From Chitinophagaceae bacterium (GTDB lineage: Bacteria; Bacteroidota; Bacteroidia; Chitinophagales; Chitinophagaceae): DNA of 64,000 nucleotides. The position numbers and the translations under genes are program-made. The notes beneath the pieces were generated by a model. The model had not been told where the DNA came from. It saw only the letters and a program-made list of their open reading frames with translations, and did not search any database. The stretch spans positions 1-64,000 of the forward strand of contig JANWIY010000163.1 of the NCBI GenBank assembly GCA_025449645.1, in the 5' to 3' direction. How positions within the stretch are numbered: position 1 is the stretch's first letter; every line of letters begins with the position of its first letter. Positions 27,539 through 37,917 of the stretch are shown here, piece after piece.

Positions 27539-28522
27539 GTGGAATCCTTTTTTTTGCCGATCCAGATAAACCCGCCCGCGGAAAGGATCCGCTACCAGCA
27601 GAAAATATTGCTGACCGGTTCCTGCTTTACTGAACACATTGGCAACTGGCTGGAAGATGTGAAATTTGATGTATTGCAAAATCCAAACGGGATTCTTTTT
27701 GATACGCTAAGCGTAGCAGGCAGCCTGGTCTCTTATGTCGAAGGAAGACAATACCAAAAAGGCGATCTTTTTTTTCTGAATGATCTTTGGCAAAGCTGGA
27801 AGCACCATGGCTTGTTCTCAGATACCAGCCAGCAACGCTGCCTCGAAAAGATAAACGAATCGCAGTCGGCCGCTCATGAATTCTTAAAAAAATCAGACTG
27901 GCTGATCATTACCCTCGGATCCGCTTTTTCTTACACGCTGAAGGAAAATCAAATGCCGGTTGCCAACTGCCATCGTGCACCTTCGGATTGGTTTACAAAG
28001 ACGCTATTGTCAATTGAGGATATGCTGGCCGTATTTGATGAAACTCTTCATCGCCTGTTTCAATTTAATCCTGCTCTGAGAATAATATTTACCGTTAGTC
28101 CGGTTCGCCATATCCGCGATGGAGTTATAGAAAATAACCGGAGTAAAGCGCGGCTCATTGAGATGGTTCACCATTTTGCGAATAAGTTTGACCGCATTTA
28201 TTATTTTCCCGCCTATGAACTGGTAATAGATGTGCTTCGTGATTACCGGTTTTTTGACAAAGACCTGGTGCATCCTAATTACCAGGCGACAGACTTCGTA
28301 TTGGATAATTTCATGCAACACTATGTGGAATCTTCATCCAGGGCCATCGCTGACGAAGTAAAAAAAATAAAAACCGCATACAGACATAGGGCGCTTCATC
28401 CGGATACCGAGGCGCACAAGCGCTTTCTAAATGAGTACCTGTTAAAAACAAAAGTACAGGCTGAAAAATACCCGTTCCTGGATTTTAAAAAGGAGATTGA
28501 CCACTTTTCCTCGTGGCCCTGA
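27539..28522 (+). CDS. GSCFA-domain protein
   Basis: KILLTGSCFTEHIGNWLEDVKFDVLQNPNGILFDTLS...VSPVRHIRDGVIENNRSKARLIE. Confidence 0.85.
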   Translation: MESFFLPIQINPPAERIRYQQKILLTGSCFTEHIGNWLEDVKFDVLQNPNGILFDTLSVAGSLVSYVEGRQYQKGDLFFLNDLWQSWKHHGLFSDTSQQRCLEKINESQSAAHEFLKKSDWLIITLGSAFSYTLKENQMPVANCHRAPSDWFTKTLLSIEDMLAVFDETLHRLFQFNPALRIIFTVSPVRHIRDGVIENNRSKARLIEMVHHFANKFDRIYYFPAYELVIDVLRDYRFFDKDLVHPNYQATDFVLDNFMQHYVESSSRAIADEVKKIKTAYRHRALHPDTEAHKRFLNEYLLKTKVQAEKYPFLDFKKEIDHFSSWP

Positions 28523-29066
28523 TGATTATTTTTTTAAATAAAGACCTAAAAACATGATTACCAGGGATACCCAGAAGGTAAACATCCATTTTGACCAGGC
28601 CAAATTTTGTTTGCGCAAGATTATCTTTTGTTGCATACCTAAGCTCATTTCTTCTTTCCATTTCTGACAGATCTGCCTTGGTCGCGAATTGCCTCAATTC
28701 ATTTATTAAGTCAGCTGCCATGGAATGGATGGATGAATGAACCTGTTTCAGTTCAGCTTTCATTTCAGCCCGCAACGAAATGTTGCCTTCATGAACCTGT
28801 TTCAGTTCATCTTTCATTTCGGCCCTAAAGGAATCGAATCTTAAATCAGCTTGTTTGAATTCATCCTTCATTTCAGTTTGCATGGAATGGATGACTGAAT
28901 GTACCTGTTTCAGTTCATCTTTCATTTCAGCCCGCAACGTATTGAGTTTTGAATCGGGTAGCTTGAAATCATTCTTTGTTTCTAACCGATTCGATTCGAT
29001 CTTTGAATCAAAGCGCTGCAGGTCTGATAGAATCAGTTGGAATTCGCTGTTGGAATCTTCATTCAT
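28485..29066 (-). CDS. Coiled-coil protein with 18-aa repeats; apparent +1 frameshift near 28589 (intact version would end at 28526)
   Basis: ATG at 29066 (MNEDSNSEFQLILSDLQRF). The annotated frame ends in an unusual tail (DVYLLGIPGNHVFRSLFKK...). The +1 frame encodes KWMFTFWVSLVIMFLGLYLKK*, a TM helix. Confidence 0.75.
   Translation of the reverse strand: MNEDSNSEFQLILSDLQRFDSKIESNRLETKNDFKLPDSKLNTLRAEMKDELKQVHSVIHSMQTEMKDEFKQADLRFDSFRAEMKDELKQVHEGNISLRAEMKAELKQVHSSIHSMAADLINELRQFATKADLSEMERRNELRYATKDNLAQTKFGLVKMDVYLLGIPGNHVFRSLFKKIIIRATRKSGQSPF
28677..28946 (-). repeat. 54-bp tandem repeat, 4 clear copies plus one degenerate
   Basis: CATTTC marker at 28761, 28815, 28869 and 28923 (exact 54-nt spacing). 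Protein units: LNTLRAEMKDELKQVHSV / IHSMQTEMKDEFKQADLR / FDSFRAEMKDELKQVHEG / NISLRAEMKAELKQVHSS. Confidence 0.92.
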
Positions 29067-29270
29067 GGTAAGTGCCGGTTTTGCAAGGATGTTTGTTTTG
29101 TTCCTGAACTGAAGCGGGCGGTTCATAATATCTGATGTAATTGTTCTGGACCAGCCTTTTTCAATGATGGACAAAACCTGAATGGCTTAATGCTGCTTTC
29201 CAAAATTAATCAAATACTTTTCCGGCTCGAAATGAATTCGTGAAAAAAGCATAAGTAAAATCACCCTTTT

Positions 29271-29909
29271 TTAATGGATCCGGTCGCCGCGGACATCCAT
29301 TTTTGAAATGACGGTGGCTTCGTATTTGAGCCATTCTGCCCAGCGATTGCGCACTTTTTCCTTTCCAAGAAAAGTTTCCGCGAGATCGATGAAGAGATGG
29401 TAATGGCCGGCTTCACTTTCCATAAAGCGGCGGTAGAAATTTTTCAGGTATTCGTCTTTGAGTCCTTCACTCAGGCGCTTGAACCGTTCACAACTGCGTG
29501 CTTCGATCATCGCCATGGTCAGGAGCTGATCCAGGAAGCGATCCTCGAAATCTCCTCCCCTGCGCTGAAAAGTGATGAGCTGATTTACATATTCATCCTT
29601 CCTTTGTTTTCCCAGCTTTAGTCCGCGTTTGGTCAGTTCGGCAAGAACCATCCGGAAGTGTCCCCATTCTTCCGTAACAATGGGCGCGAGCTCACTCACC
29701 AGTCTTGGCCGATCAGCATATTTCTGAATGAGTGAAATGCAGGTCGTCGCTGCCTTTTGTTCACAAAAGGCATGATCCGTCAGGATCTCCTCTATGGATA
29801 TGCCGGCCAGATCCACCCATCGCGGATCTGTGGGTAGTTGAAGCCCCAGGATGTTTTTGGTGATGGTCATCGTTTTGCAAATGTCTGAATTAAGGAGATC
29901 TTTGAACAT
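29271..29909 (-). CDS. miaE: tRNA-(ms2io6A)-hydroxylase-like diiron protein
   Basis: HAFCEQKAATTCISLIQKY, LAPIVTEEWGHFRMVLAELTKRGL, MIEARSCERFKRL, ESEAGHYHLFIDLA: ferritin-like metal motifs. Confidence 0.9.
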   Translation of the reverse strand: MFKDLLNSDICKTMTITKNILGLQLPTDPRWVDLAGISIEEILTDHAFCEQKAATTCISLIQKYADRPRLVSELAPIVTEEWGHFRMVLAELTKRGLKLGKQRKDEYVNQLITFQRRGGDFEDRFLDQLLTMAMIEARSCERFKRLSEGLKDEYLKNFYRRFMESEAGHYHLFIDLAETFLGKEKVRNRWAEWLKYEATVISKMDVRGDRIH

Positions 29910-29984
29910 TAAAGTTAATAAACCTCAATCCCTTATCAACGGCAGGCGGGCGGCCGCTATTAAAAATTGGGAGACCAACCATGT

Positions 29985-31103
29985 ATGCCTCAGGATTTTC
30001 TCGATAGAAAATTGCAGGACAGATTTCAAAGAAATGCTTATCGCCGTTTGCAACTGGCAGCGGGCGAGCATGATTTCTTTTCCAACGATTACCTGGGTAT
30101 TTCCAGGAACGGGCTGATCGACGAGAAGCTTAAAGGGAATTCTTTTTCACATGGATCTACCGGCTCGAGGCTGCTGGCAGGGAATTATCCATTAATTGAA
30201 GAAACAGAGCGAATGATTGCGAACTTCCATGAATCGCCCTCCGCCCTGATATTCAATTCCGGTTATGATGCAAACCTGGGTCTTTTGTCATGCATTGCCG
30301 AAAGAGGCGATACTATTTTGTATGATAAGCTGAGTCATGCTTCAATCCGTGATGGGGTCAGGCTCTCGCAGGCGCAAGCCTTTTCTTTTGGTCACAATGA
30401 CCTGGAGGATCTGAAAAATAAATTACTGAGAAAAAAGGGGGAGTGCTTTGTTGTTACCGAATCAGTTTTTTCTATGGATGGAGATATGGCACCAGTCAGG
30501 GAAATGCTTGCCCTTTGCGAGTCTGCTGATGCACGCCTGATCGTTGATGAAGCACATGCAACAGGCGTGGTTGGCAATCATGGAGAAGGCCTGATTCAGC
30601 ACGAAGGCATCCACCACAATTGTTTCGCGAGGATCATAACCTTTGGCAAAGCGCTGGGCTGTCATGGTGCTGCCATCTTATCCGGTGAACTGCTCCGGAA
30701 TTTCCTGATCAATTTTTCAAGGTCTTTTATTTTTACGACAGCCCTTCCTCCTGTTGCCATTGCTGCCATTAAAACTTCTTACGAGATTTTTCCGGACATG
30801 CATGCGGAAAGAGAGCAATTAAAAGATTTGATCCGTTTCTTCAGGCAAAATCAGACCATTCATACAGCTTCGGGGGAAACATATTTATTCAAAGAATCCG
30901 GTACGCCCGTTCAGGGGCTCATTGTTCCGGGAAATGCAAAAGTAAAAGCGGTTGCAAGTCAACTGGGCAGGATGGAGATGGACGTTCGGCCCATACTGTA
31001 TCCCACAGTTCCGGAAGGCGAAGAAAGGCTTCGGATTGCATTGCACAGTTTCAACAGCGTGGAAGAAGCCGGCGCGTTAGTCTCGGCGCTAAGAGAAATT
31101 TAA
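29985..31103 (+). CDS. 8-amino-7-oxononanoate synthase-like PLP enzyme
   Basis: FSNDYLGISRN, HGSTGSRLLAGN, LIVDEAHATGVVGNHGEGL, ARIITFGKALGCHGAAIL, SRSFIFTTALPP. ATG at 29985 preferred. Confidence 0.88.
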   Translation: MPQDFLDRKLQDRFQRNAYRRLQLAAGEHDFFSNDYLGISRNGLIDEKLKGNSFSHGSTGSRLLAGNYPLIEETERMIANFHESPSALIFNSGYDANLGLLSCIAERGDTILYDKLSHASIRDGVRLSQAQAFSFGHNDLEDLKNKLLRKKGECFVVTESVFSMDGDMAPVREMLALCESADARLIVDEAHATGVVGNHGEGLIQHEGIHHNCFARIITFGKALGCHGAAILSGELLRNFLINFSRSFIFTTALPPVAIAAIKTSYEIFPDMHAEREQLKDLIRFFRQNQTIHTASGETYLFKESGTPVQGLIVPGNAKVKAVASQLGRMEMDVRPILYPTVPEGEERLRIALHSFNSVEEAGALVSALREI

Positions 31104-31107
31104 TTTG

Positions 31108-33684
31108 TCATTGGCGCGGGGGAGCCGGTGGGCGGCCTCCGGGATTACTCAATGCAGCGCTGAAAAATCCGCCGAACAGTCCATCCATTCCAAGCCTCAC
31201 TCCAACCTGGCCGGTTTTCCCATTGAGATAGGAAGCCACTACGTCCACACGGAATATTTTTAAGATATTTTCCAATCCGCCAAAGACTTCCACATAATTA
31301 TTATTGCGGTTTACATAAAAAGCATTGGATCCGGCGACCAGGTTCCACTGCAAATTTCTCAGGAGCGGAATCTTATTGGTGATCATGCCATTAAAATGCT
31401 GTTCAATATGGCCCACGGCGTAGAAAGCTGCAGTGGTGCTGTTTGCATAGTATGGGGCCAGCTGGAAGCTGTTGAGGTAAGGGGTTGCATAAAAAGTCTG
31501 GTTTCCATTGAAATGCTGGTAATCCTGGATAAACAATTTTCTCGTATTGAGGAAACCACCGATACTGAAACGGTATTTAAAAACACCTCGAAGTTTCAGG
31601 TTGAGGTAATCCCAAAATGAAAACTGCCATTTATCATAGTCCACATCGGACCCAAAAATGTCCGGAATTCCTTTACGGTAACTGAAAGCCAGGGTTGGGT
31701 ATTTGGAACCGATGGCCAGCTTGTTGTCCGGGAACTCGATATAACGCTGTCCGGGTTTGAACTGAAGATCGACGCCTGCAATCAATGCCTGATGCTGCTT
31801 GAACGGAGCATTCAGTTTTTCAAAAGGGTAATTCGGACTGAACGGAATGTTCTTATTTCCGAAGAAAGAAAAATCAGTTGTATTGGTCAGGGGGATACGG
31901 TCTTCGTACAATAGTGAACCCGTTATTCTGAATCCATTGTCAAAACGTGTTTTATATTGGACGGAGCCAAAATTATTTTCATAGATTTTCATGTAGTTCT
32001 TTCTAAACATCAGGGTATAGATCTCGTTGATAAATGGTCCGATCGGATTTTCCGGATTGAACTGGCTTACCCTTTTGCCTCCCGAGAAGGATAAGGAGGT
32101 ACGGCTGGCGCTGCCTCCGTTCAGATCGAAGACTCCTTTTTTCCGGTTAAAGTTCAGGGTGCCCCATGCATTCAGCCGGGTATTGCTGAATCCGTAACGG
32201 ATATGCGGGATGAATTCGGTACTATTACCTGTATTCGTATTTTCTTTCAGAAAGGCGGCTTCTCCGTTTAATACCAATCCCTCCACCGTATTGTATTCAA
32301 CCTTTAGCAGGAGGGGTTGGGTTGTGAATGACAAAGGATGTACAGGATTGTAGTCAGAGCGCTTGATCCCGTTGAATAAAATGTTTGTTATTGTAATGCC
32401 ACCTTGTTTTTTTCGCAGCGAGTCGATTACCCGTTTACTGGATGCAGAATCGTGATTGCTCCTGAAAATACTGTCCTTTATCCGGTAGTCTTCCAGTTCC
32501 TCCGGTTCCAATGGAACGGGTCTCAGGGAATCCCAGTAAGCAATTGTTTTTTTATTAACTCCTGTATCGTATTTTATCACTACGTTGTTGAAATATTTTT
32601 TCCTGAACCTGGGGCCCAGGTCGTACTTGCCGTAGACATTTAAAATACTGCCATCGGCATCTATCCCGAATTTTTTAAAATTGATATTCACTATCTGGTT
32701 CTGAGTCCTCCATACGTCCCGGGTAATGGGGGCCTGAATTTGCCGGATATTAAAAGTGTCTACAATTTCGAGCCCGTAATCCTTTGTCAGGGTTAAATCC
32801 AGACTGTGTATCCTCCAGTCACCGTCCGTAATATTGATCGTACCGGTAAAAAGCGGTTCAAACCTTCTTTTCGGGATCACCTGGATCTTATTGATTTCCT
32901 TTCCATCTTCAGTAAATGATCCCAGATATTTATAATGGTAATAATTTAATGCACCGTCTGCAATCGGGGAGACATATCCGCGAGGGCTCAATTGGGTAAT
33001 AAAAACGTTTACGTTATTGTTATAGAAATTGATGAAGGTGGGAAAATTAAAACCAAATCCATTTGTTCCGCTTTCTCTGCCTGATATGACCTCAAGTTTA
33101 ATCTTGTCCGGTTTTTTGTATGAGATTTTGGTCACCGATTCTGAAAGGTAAATGATGCCCTTTCCTACGGAATCCACGCCCAGTGCTTTCCGATCTTCTT
33201 CCTTCATTGACTTTCCCATTATCCTGGTGGGAAGGGTGCGGGTTTTCAGCAGCGTTTTAATATATGCTTCGCAGGTAAAGGAGTCCAGCGGGTTTTCATA
33301 GGATTTTCTCTTTTTGATAGCGTGGCGGATGATCTCATAGGCCGGATCTTCGGCGCCGGATTTTACTATGATCTCTTTCATGGAAGTTTGCTGAAGCGAC
33401 AATTTGAAATCCAGGGTCAGCGGTTCCGTTCCAAGGTTTATTGTTTTCTCCTGGCGGCCATACCCGACGTATTGGCAAACAATGGTATATTTTCCGGCGG
33501 GAAGGTCAATGAAATACCTGCCGCTGTTATTACTTGTTGTTCCGCGCGAAGTCCCTTTTACAAAAACAGAAGCATAGGGAAGAAGGGTACCCTTGTTGTC
33601 GGTTACTGTCCCGCTGATCCTGGCTGCCAGGAGGGGGTGAAAATGGACAAAACAAAATGAAAAAAGAATAAGGGCCTGCTTCAT
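31108..33684 (-). CDS. DUF5686 / carboxypeptidase-like regulatory domain outer-membrane protein
   Basis: Signal peptide, ISGTVTDNKGTLLPYASVFVKGTSRGTTSNNSGRYFIDLPAGKYTIVCQYVGYGRQ, ...PAYEIIRHAIKKRKSYENPLDSFTCEAYIK, long beta-barrel-like C-terminus. Confidence 0.85.
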   Translation of the reverse strand: MKQALILFSFCFVHFHPLLAARISGTVTDNKGTLLPYASVFVKGTSRGTTSNNSGRYFIDLPAGKYTIVCQYVGYGRQEKTINLGTEPLTLDFKLSLQQTSMKEIIVKSGAEDPAYEIIRHAIKKRKSYENPLDSFTCEAYIKTLLKTRTLPTRIMGKSMKEEDRKALGVDSVGKGIIYLSESVTKISYKKPDKIKLEVISGRESGTNGFGFNFPTFINFYNNNVNVFITQLSPRGYVSPIADGALNYYHYKYLGSFTEDGKEINKIQVIPKRRFEPLFTGTINITDGDWRIHSLDLTLTKDYGLEIVDTFNIRQIQAPITRDVWRTQNQIVNINFKKFGIDADGSILNVYGKYDLGPRFRKKYFNNVVIKYDTGVNKKTIAYWDSLRPVPLEPEELEDYRIKDSIFRSNHDSASSKRVIDSLRKKQGGITITNILFNGIKRSDYNPVHPLSFTTQPLLLKVEYNTVEGLVLNGEAAFLKENTNTGNSTEFIPHIRYGFSNTRLNAWGTLNFNRKKGVFDLNGGSASRTSLSFSGGKRVSQFNPENPIGPFINEIYTLMFRKNYMKIYENNFGSVQYKTRFDNGFRITGSLLYEDRIPLTNTTDFSFFGNKNIPFSPNYPFEKLNAPFKQHQALIAGVDLQFKPGQRYIEFPDNKLAIGSKYPTLAFSYRKGIPDIFGSDVDYDKWQFSFWDYLNLKLRGVFKYRFSIGGFLNTRKLFIQDYQHFNGNQTFYATPYLNSFQLAPYYANSTTAAFYAVGHIEQHFNGMITNKIPLLRNLQWNLVAGSNAFYVNRNNNYVEVFGGLENILKIFRVDVVASYLNGKTGQVGVRLGMDGLFGGFFSAALSNPGGRPPAPPRQ

Positions 33685-33746
33685 GAACAGAAAATAAAGA
33701 CGAAGCTAAGTGATAGATCGTTGCTTTTCTCTGCCGGGCTTCTGAT

Positions 33747-34115
33747 TTACTTCGATGAAGGAGCGTGGAAAACAATTCTTCTTCCGTAAGATCCTGCCAG
33801 GGCAGCAAAACCCGCAACAAGGGCTCCGATGAGCGAGGTGATTATTATCAGCAGAAGAGAAGATCCGTCCAGGCCGAAGATATAAGCTATTTTTTGAGAA
33901 AGGATCCCGTTGTTTTTATTATCTATCCACCAGGCAAGTACTTCCCATAAAAGAAATACGCCAAGGAAACCAGAGAGAAAAGAATAGGCCGGCTTCTGCG
34001 GTATGGCTGCACTTACTGCAAATGCGGCAATGGCGATTCCCCACCAGGGAAGATACAGCCCGCTTACGAATGAAAGCAACGCCGTAACCAGAATGGAAAG
34101 TATGTATTTGAACAT
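33747..34115 (-). CDS. Small multi-TM hypothetical protein
   Basis: 122 aa, several hydrophobic helices, adjacent to and co-directional with the penicillin acylase gene. Confidence 0.65.
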   Translation of the reverse strand: MFKYILSILVTALLSFVSGLYLPWWGIAIAAFAVSAAIPQKPAYSFLSGFLGVFLLWEVLAWWIDNKNNGILSQKIAYIFGLDGSSLLLIIITSLIGALVAGFAALAGSYGRRIVFHAPSSK

Positions 34116-34127
34116 AATGATGCAGCT

Positions 34128-36665
34128 TTATAATGCAGTTATCCTGATAATGGCCTTTACTCTTTTATCGGTCTCCTCATCTTTTGTCATCATCCATAAA
34201 AGATAATATTTACCATTGGCCCAGTTGTCAACAAAATTATCATAATAAGGACTACCGGGATTTCCGCTTTGTCCGCCTGGATATATCCCATAAGCTTCGG
34301 TACTTGCCGTAAGCTGAACGATCATGCGCCAACTCGGGCCGTGATCCTCCTTAACAGAATTTATTGCATAAGTGCCGCCGGAATCCATGATGTTCAAACG
34401 GCTGAATGGATCGAGGTTGGCCAGGTGTTCGATGCGGGTTGCTTTCATTTTTCCCCAAACCAATTTTCCTTCACTGTCCAATTGTCTGCATGCGCCTGCA
34501 GCTTTCTTAAAGGCCAGATTTACATCCTGTTTAAGGGTTTCCTTTTCCGGGGTGCGTACATCGTCCAGGAATTCGTAAGCGGAATCCCGCAATATACCTT
34601 CCAGCAGGGTGCTTTCATGAGGATAAAATCCCGGCATATTGTCTTTTTCAAGATCATCATCCCATACAATACTGGTGAGACTGTCCCACACTTCCTTAAA
34701 AATGGATGGTCCTTTGCCTTCGGCTTCATAGTGGAGATCCCATTCCCTCAAAAGGTCATAATACTTTCTTTCCGTTGCGTTCAGGTCGGAAGAATCTATA
34801 TTTCTTAGAAGCACGGGTCTGGCCATTTCGGCAAACAGGTTGTACGTGTCCGTTTGCAACTTCATCATGTCTTCAATACCGATATCCTTCATCTGGTTAA
34901 GATAACGGTTGATCATCATGCCACGGTAGTTAGGGTAAGATCCGCCTAAATAATAAGGATATACGCCGGGGTCCACGGGATACTGGTTTGCGCTGCTTAC
35001 ATACCCGCGTTCGGGATTCACCATGATTGGATTTTCATCCTGGGGGATCATTCCCTGCCATGCATAGCTGCTGTCGGTCCCGGGCATTACAAAATCTCCC
35101 TGCCTTTTCCACTTGGCAGGAAATTCCCCCTGATCGCAAATGGCAATTTCACCCTGCTTGGAGGCAAAGGCAACGTTTTGTCCGGGCGTATGCAGCCATT
35201 TGATTGCTGCGAGATAATCGGAATAATTTCTGGCGTGATCCAGTGCATTGAAAATCATCAATTCATTTCCGGCATCATGGGCTTTCCAGCGGACGGCATA
35301 ATATTTATTATTTGTCAGCCTGTTGCCGGAATAACTTTTATCATACATCACAGGACCAAAAACAGTATAGGCAACGGTATCAACATATTCCGGCTCGCCC
35401 TTCTGCAAAATATGTTCATAGCGGAATTCGGCCGGCTTCCATTCACCATTATACCAGTATTCCTTTTTGCTGTCATCTTTGAATTGTATTTCATAATAAT
35501 CCCTGACATCGCGCATGGCATTGGTGAATCCAAATGCGCAACTGTCGTTAAAGCCGATAATGATGCCGGGAGCGCCGGGAAAACTTGCACCATAAGCGTT
35601 AAAGGAAGGACAGCTTAATTGCATTTCGTACCAAAGGGATGGAAGGTGCAGGCCCAGGTGTGGATCATTGCAGAGTATGGGAGCTCCGCTCTTTGTCCTC
35701 TTTCCGCTGATTGCCCAGTTATTGCTGCCATTATCCCGGTCGGGCTTGGTCGCTTTCACACTAACGGTGTCCGTGCTATGAAGATATGCTGAGTCGCTGC
35801 CGGGCGGAGGTTTTGGTATTAGTCTGGAGCCCCAGATTGAATCGCCGCGAACGCTCATATTTGGGTAAATTGTCCATCCATCCTTTGCTTCATGCGGGGT
35901 TTTACCTGAATGCGAAGCCAATAGGCCGGGTTTTGCTGAAAGCGTATCAAATGGAACAATCGGATCCAGGGAATCCTGTTTAACCGGGAACATTTTATTA
36001 AAAGTCGTATAACCCAGCAGGGACCTGAGGTTGGTATATTCGAAATCGTCTTCCGCTCCGGCGAGATCGAGCGACATAAATTTCAGGAATAGGGCTGTCT
36101 TCAGATTGCTCCACAATTCCGGCTTATAATTCAATAATTTATATTCAACCGGGAGCTCGCTTTCTTTGAGGTTCGTGATATAGGCATTTACACCCGCAGT
36201 ATAAGCGTCTGCCTCAGCTTTGGAAACCGAATCCTGTTCCAATGCCACTACTGCTTTCTCGGCGGCATAGCCCATGCCCAGTCTTCTTTTTTCCCGGTCG
36301 AAATTCAATGCCCTGGGCCCGATCAATTCACTTATCCGGCCGGCAGCTGCATAGGTCTGGAATTCCATCTGCCATAAGCGGAACTTAGCATGCAGGTAGC
36401 CCTGAAGATAAAATGCGTCTGCGTCATTTCCGGCAAAAATATGGGGAACAAGGCGCTCGTCCAGGTACACTTCAGCAGGTTCCCTGAGTCCTGGCAGCTG
36501 CAGATCCTGTCCGAAATCCTTATCTACCGGCTCTGCGTTCTGCCAAAAACCATGTTGCGGGCTCAGGAACTTTCCTATTGGCGGAATTTTCCCCCAGGGA
36601 GAGTTGAATGCAATGACCAGTAAAACGGTTATGGCTACGGATATCAGGAATGGAATAAACTTCAT
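34128..36665 (-). CDS. Penicillin acylase family protein (Ntn hydrolase)
   Basis: Autoprocessing site DNGSNNWAISGKRTKSGAPILCNDPHLGLHLPSLWYEMQL; FGFTNAMRDVRDYYEIQ. Confidence 0.95.
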   Translation of the reverse strand: MKFIPFLISVAITVLLVIAFNSPWGKIPPIGKFLSPQHGFWQNAEPVDKDFGQDLQLPGLREPAEVYLDERLVPHIFAGNDADAFYLQGYLHAKFRLWQMEFQTYAAAGRISELIGPRALNFDREKRRLGMGYAAEKAVVALEQDSVSKAEADAYTAGVNAYITNLKESELPVEYKLLNYKPELWSNLKTALFLKFMSLDLAGAEDDFEYTNLRSLLGYTTFNKMFPVKQDSLDPIVPFDTLSAKPGLLASHSGKTPHEAKDGWTIYPNMSVRGDSIWGSRLIPKPPPGSDSAYLHSTDTVSVKATKPDRDNGSNNWAISGKRTKSGAPILCNDPHLGLHLPSLWYEMQLSCPSFNAYGASFPGAPGIIIGFNDSCAFGFTNAMRDVRDYYEIQFKDDSKKEYWYNGEWKPAEFRYEHILQKGEPEYVDTVAYTVFGPVMYDKSYSGNRLTNNKYYAVRWKAHDAGNELMIFNALDHARNYSDYLAAIKWLHTPGQNVAFASKQGEIAICDQGEFPAKWKRQGDFVMPGTDSSYAWQGMIPQDENPIMVNPERGYVSSANQYPVDPGVYPYYLGGSYPNYRGMMINRYLNQMKDIGIEDMMKLQTDTYNLFAEMARPVLLRNIDSSDLNATERKYYDLLREWDLHYEAEGKGPSIFKEVWDSLTSIVWDDDLEKDNMPGFYPHESTLLEGILRDSAYEFLDDVRTPEKETLKQDVNLAFKKAAGACRQLDSEGKLVWGKMKATRIEHLANLDPFSRLNIMDSGGTYAINSVKEDHGPSWRMIVQLTASTEAYGIYPGGQSGNPGSPYYDNFVDNWANGKYYLLWMMTKDEETDKRVKAIIRITAL

Positions 36666-36772
36666 GAAGTGTTTTTCTGCGTTGAAATTCGTTTAAAAGT
36701 AAAATATTTTTAGCCAATTCTGAAGGGTTTGATGAAATCGCAGCTCAGTTTCTTAAAACCTCAACCCTTTAG

Positions 36773-36780
36773 TAAATTTG
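36773..36780 (+). promoter_or_regulatory. TAAATTTG -7 box immediately before trhO
   Basis: Exact TAnnTTTG match, 4 nt before the GTG start at 36785. Confidence 0.45.
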
Positions 36781-36784
36781 CGGC

Positions 36785-37840
36785 GTGGCACTACTTCATA
36801 ACCGGATATCGCAAAAAGAGCTTAAACAAAGGCTGTTTGAAGAAACAGAACCGCGGACGACCATTTCGTTTTACCGTTACTTTCCCATTGCCGATCCTAT
36901 GTGTTTCCGGGATGAATTATACCTTGCGCTTTCCGGTTTACAATTATTCGGAAGAATCTACCTGGCCCGGGAAGGCATCAACGCGCAGGTGAGTGTACCC
37001 ATTTCCAGGTTAGAGGCATTCCGTGATTTTCTTGAATCACAGGCACCATTAAAAGGTCTCCGGCTGAACAGGGCCGTAGCGGATGACGGCAAATCGTTCT
37101 GGGTTTTAAAGATTAAGGTCCGGAATAAGATTGTAGCGGACGGCATCCGGGATGAGAACTTCAGCATGGAGAAGAAGGGAATGTATGTAAACGCAGAAGC
37201 GTTTAATGAACTCAGTAAGGATCCCGAGACGGTGGTCGTGGATATGCGGAATCATTATGAATATGAAGTGGGGCATTTCGAATGCGCCATGGAGATTCCC
37301 AGTGATACTTTTCGGGAGCAACTTCCCATGGCGGCCAGATTATTAAGGGAAAAGAAGGATAAGCCGGTGATCATGTATTGCACGGGTGGCATACGTTGCG
37401 AAAAAGCCAGTGCTTACCTGCTGCATCAGGGTTTCAGGAAAGTATATCATTTGGAAGGCGGCATCATTCACTATGCAAATACCGTAAGGGAAAAAGGGCT
37501 GGAAAATAGGTTCCGTGGTAAAAATTTTGTATTTGATGAGCGCCTCGGCGAGCCGATTTCGGAAGACGTGATCGCGCACTGCCACCAATGCGGCAAACAA
37601 GCCGATACGCATACGAATTGTAAAAACAGCGCCTGCCATCTGTTGTTTATCCAATGTCCGGAATGCGCGGCGAAATACGAAGGGTGCTGCAGCCCGGAGT
37701 GCCAGGAAATTTACAATCTCCCCGAAGAAGCACAAAAATTAATCCGCAGGGGAAAGAAAAATGATCAGCGGATTTTTAGTAAGGGGAGGAAGGGGAGGGG
37801 TGATTTGAAAATGTGGAAATGTGGAAATGTGAAAATGTGA
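36785..37840 (+). CDS. trhO: tRNA uridine(34) hydroxylase / rhodanese (TrhO/YceA-like), GTG start
   Basis: [101 protein letters not shown]. The C-terminal [13 protein letters not shown] is repeat-encoded. Confidence 0.93.
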   Translation: MALLHNRISQKELKQRLFEETEPRTTISFYRYFPIADPMCFRDELYLALSGLQLFGRIYLAREGINAQVSVPISRLEAFRDFLESQAPLKGLRLNRAVADDGKSFWVLKIKVRNKIVADGIRDENFSMEKKGMYVNAEAFNELSKDPETVVVDMRNHYEYEVGHFECAMEIPSDTFREQLPMAARLLREKKDKPVIMYCTGGIRCEKASAYLLHQGFRKVYHLEGGIIHYANTVREKGLENRFRGKNFVFDERLGEPISEDVIAHCHQCGKQADTHTNCKNSACHLLFIQCPECAAKYEGCCSPECQEIYNLPEEAQKLIRRGKKNDQRIFSKGRKGRGDLKMWKCGNVKM

Positions 37841-37868
37841 AAATGTGAAAATGTGAAAATGTGAAAAT
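37801..37868. repeat. Octamer tandem repeat (GAAAATGT/GGAAATGT), about 8 copies
   Basis: GATTTGAAAATGTGGAAATGTGGAAATGTGAAAATGTGAAAATGTGAAAATGTGAAAATGTGAAAATT; contains the trhO stop codon. Confidence 0.93.
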
Positions 37869-37917
37869 TAAGACCCTTATGAGGAATGCAATTTCACTTA
37901 AAATCCGCAGTGACCCA

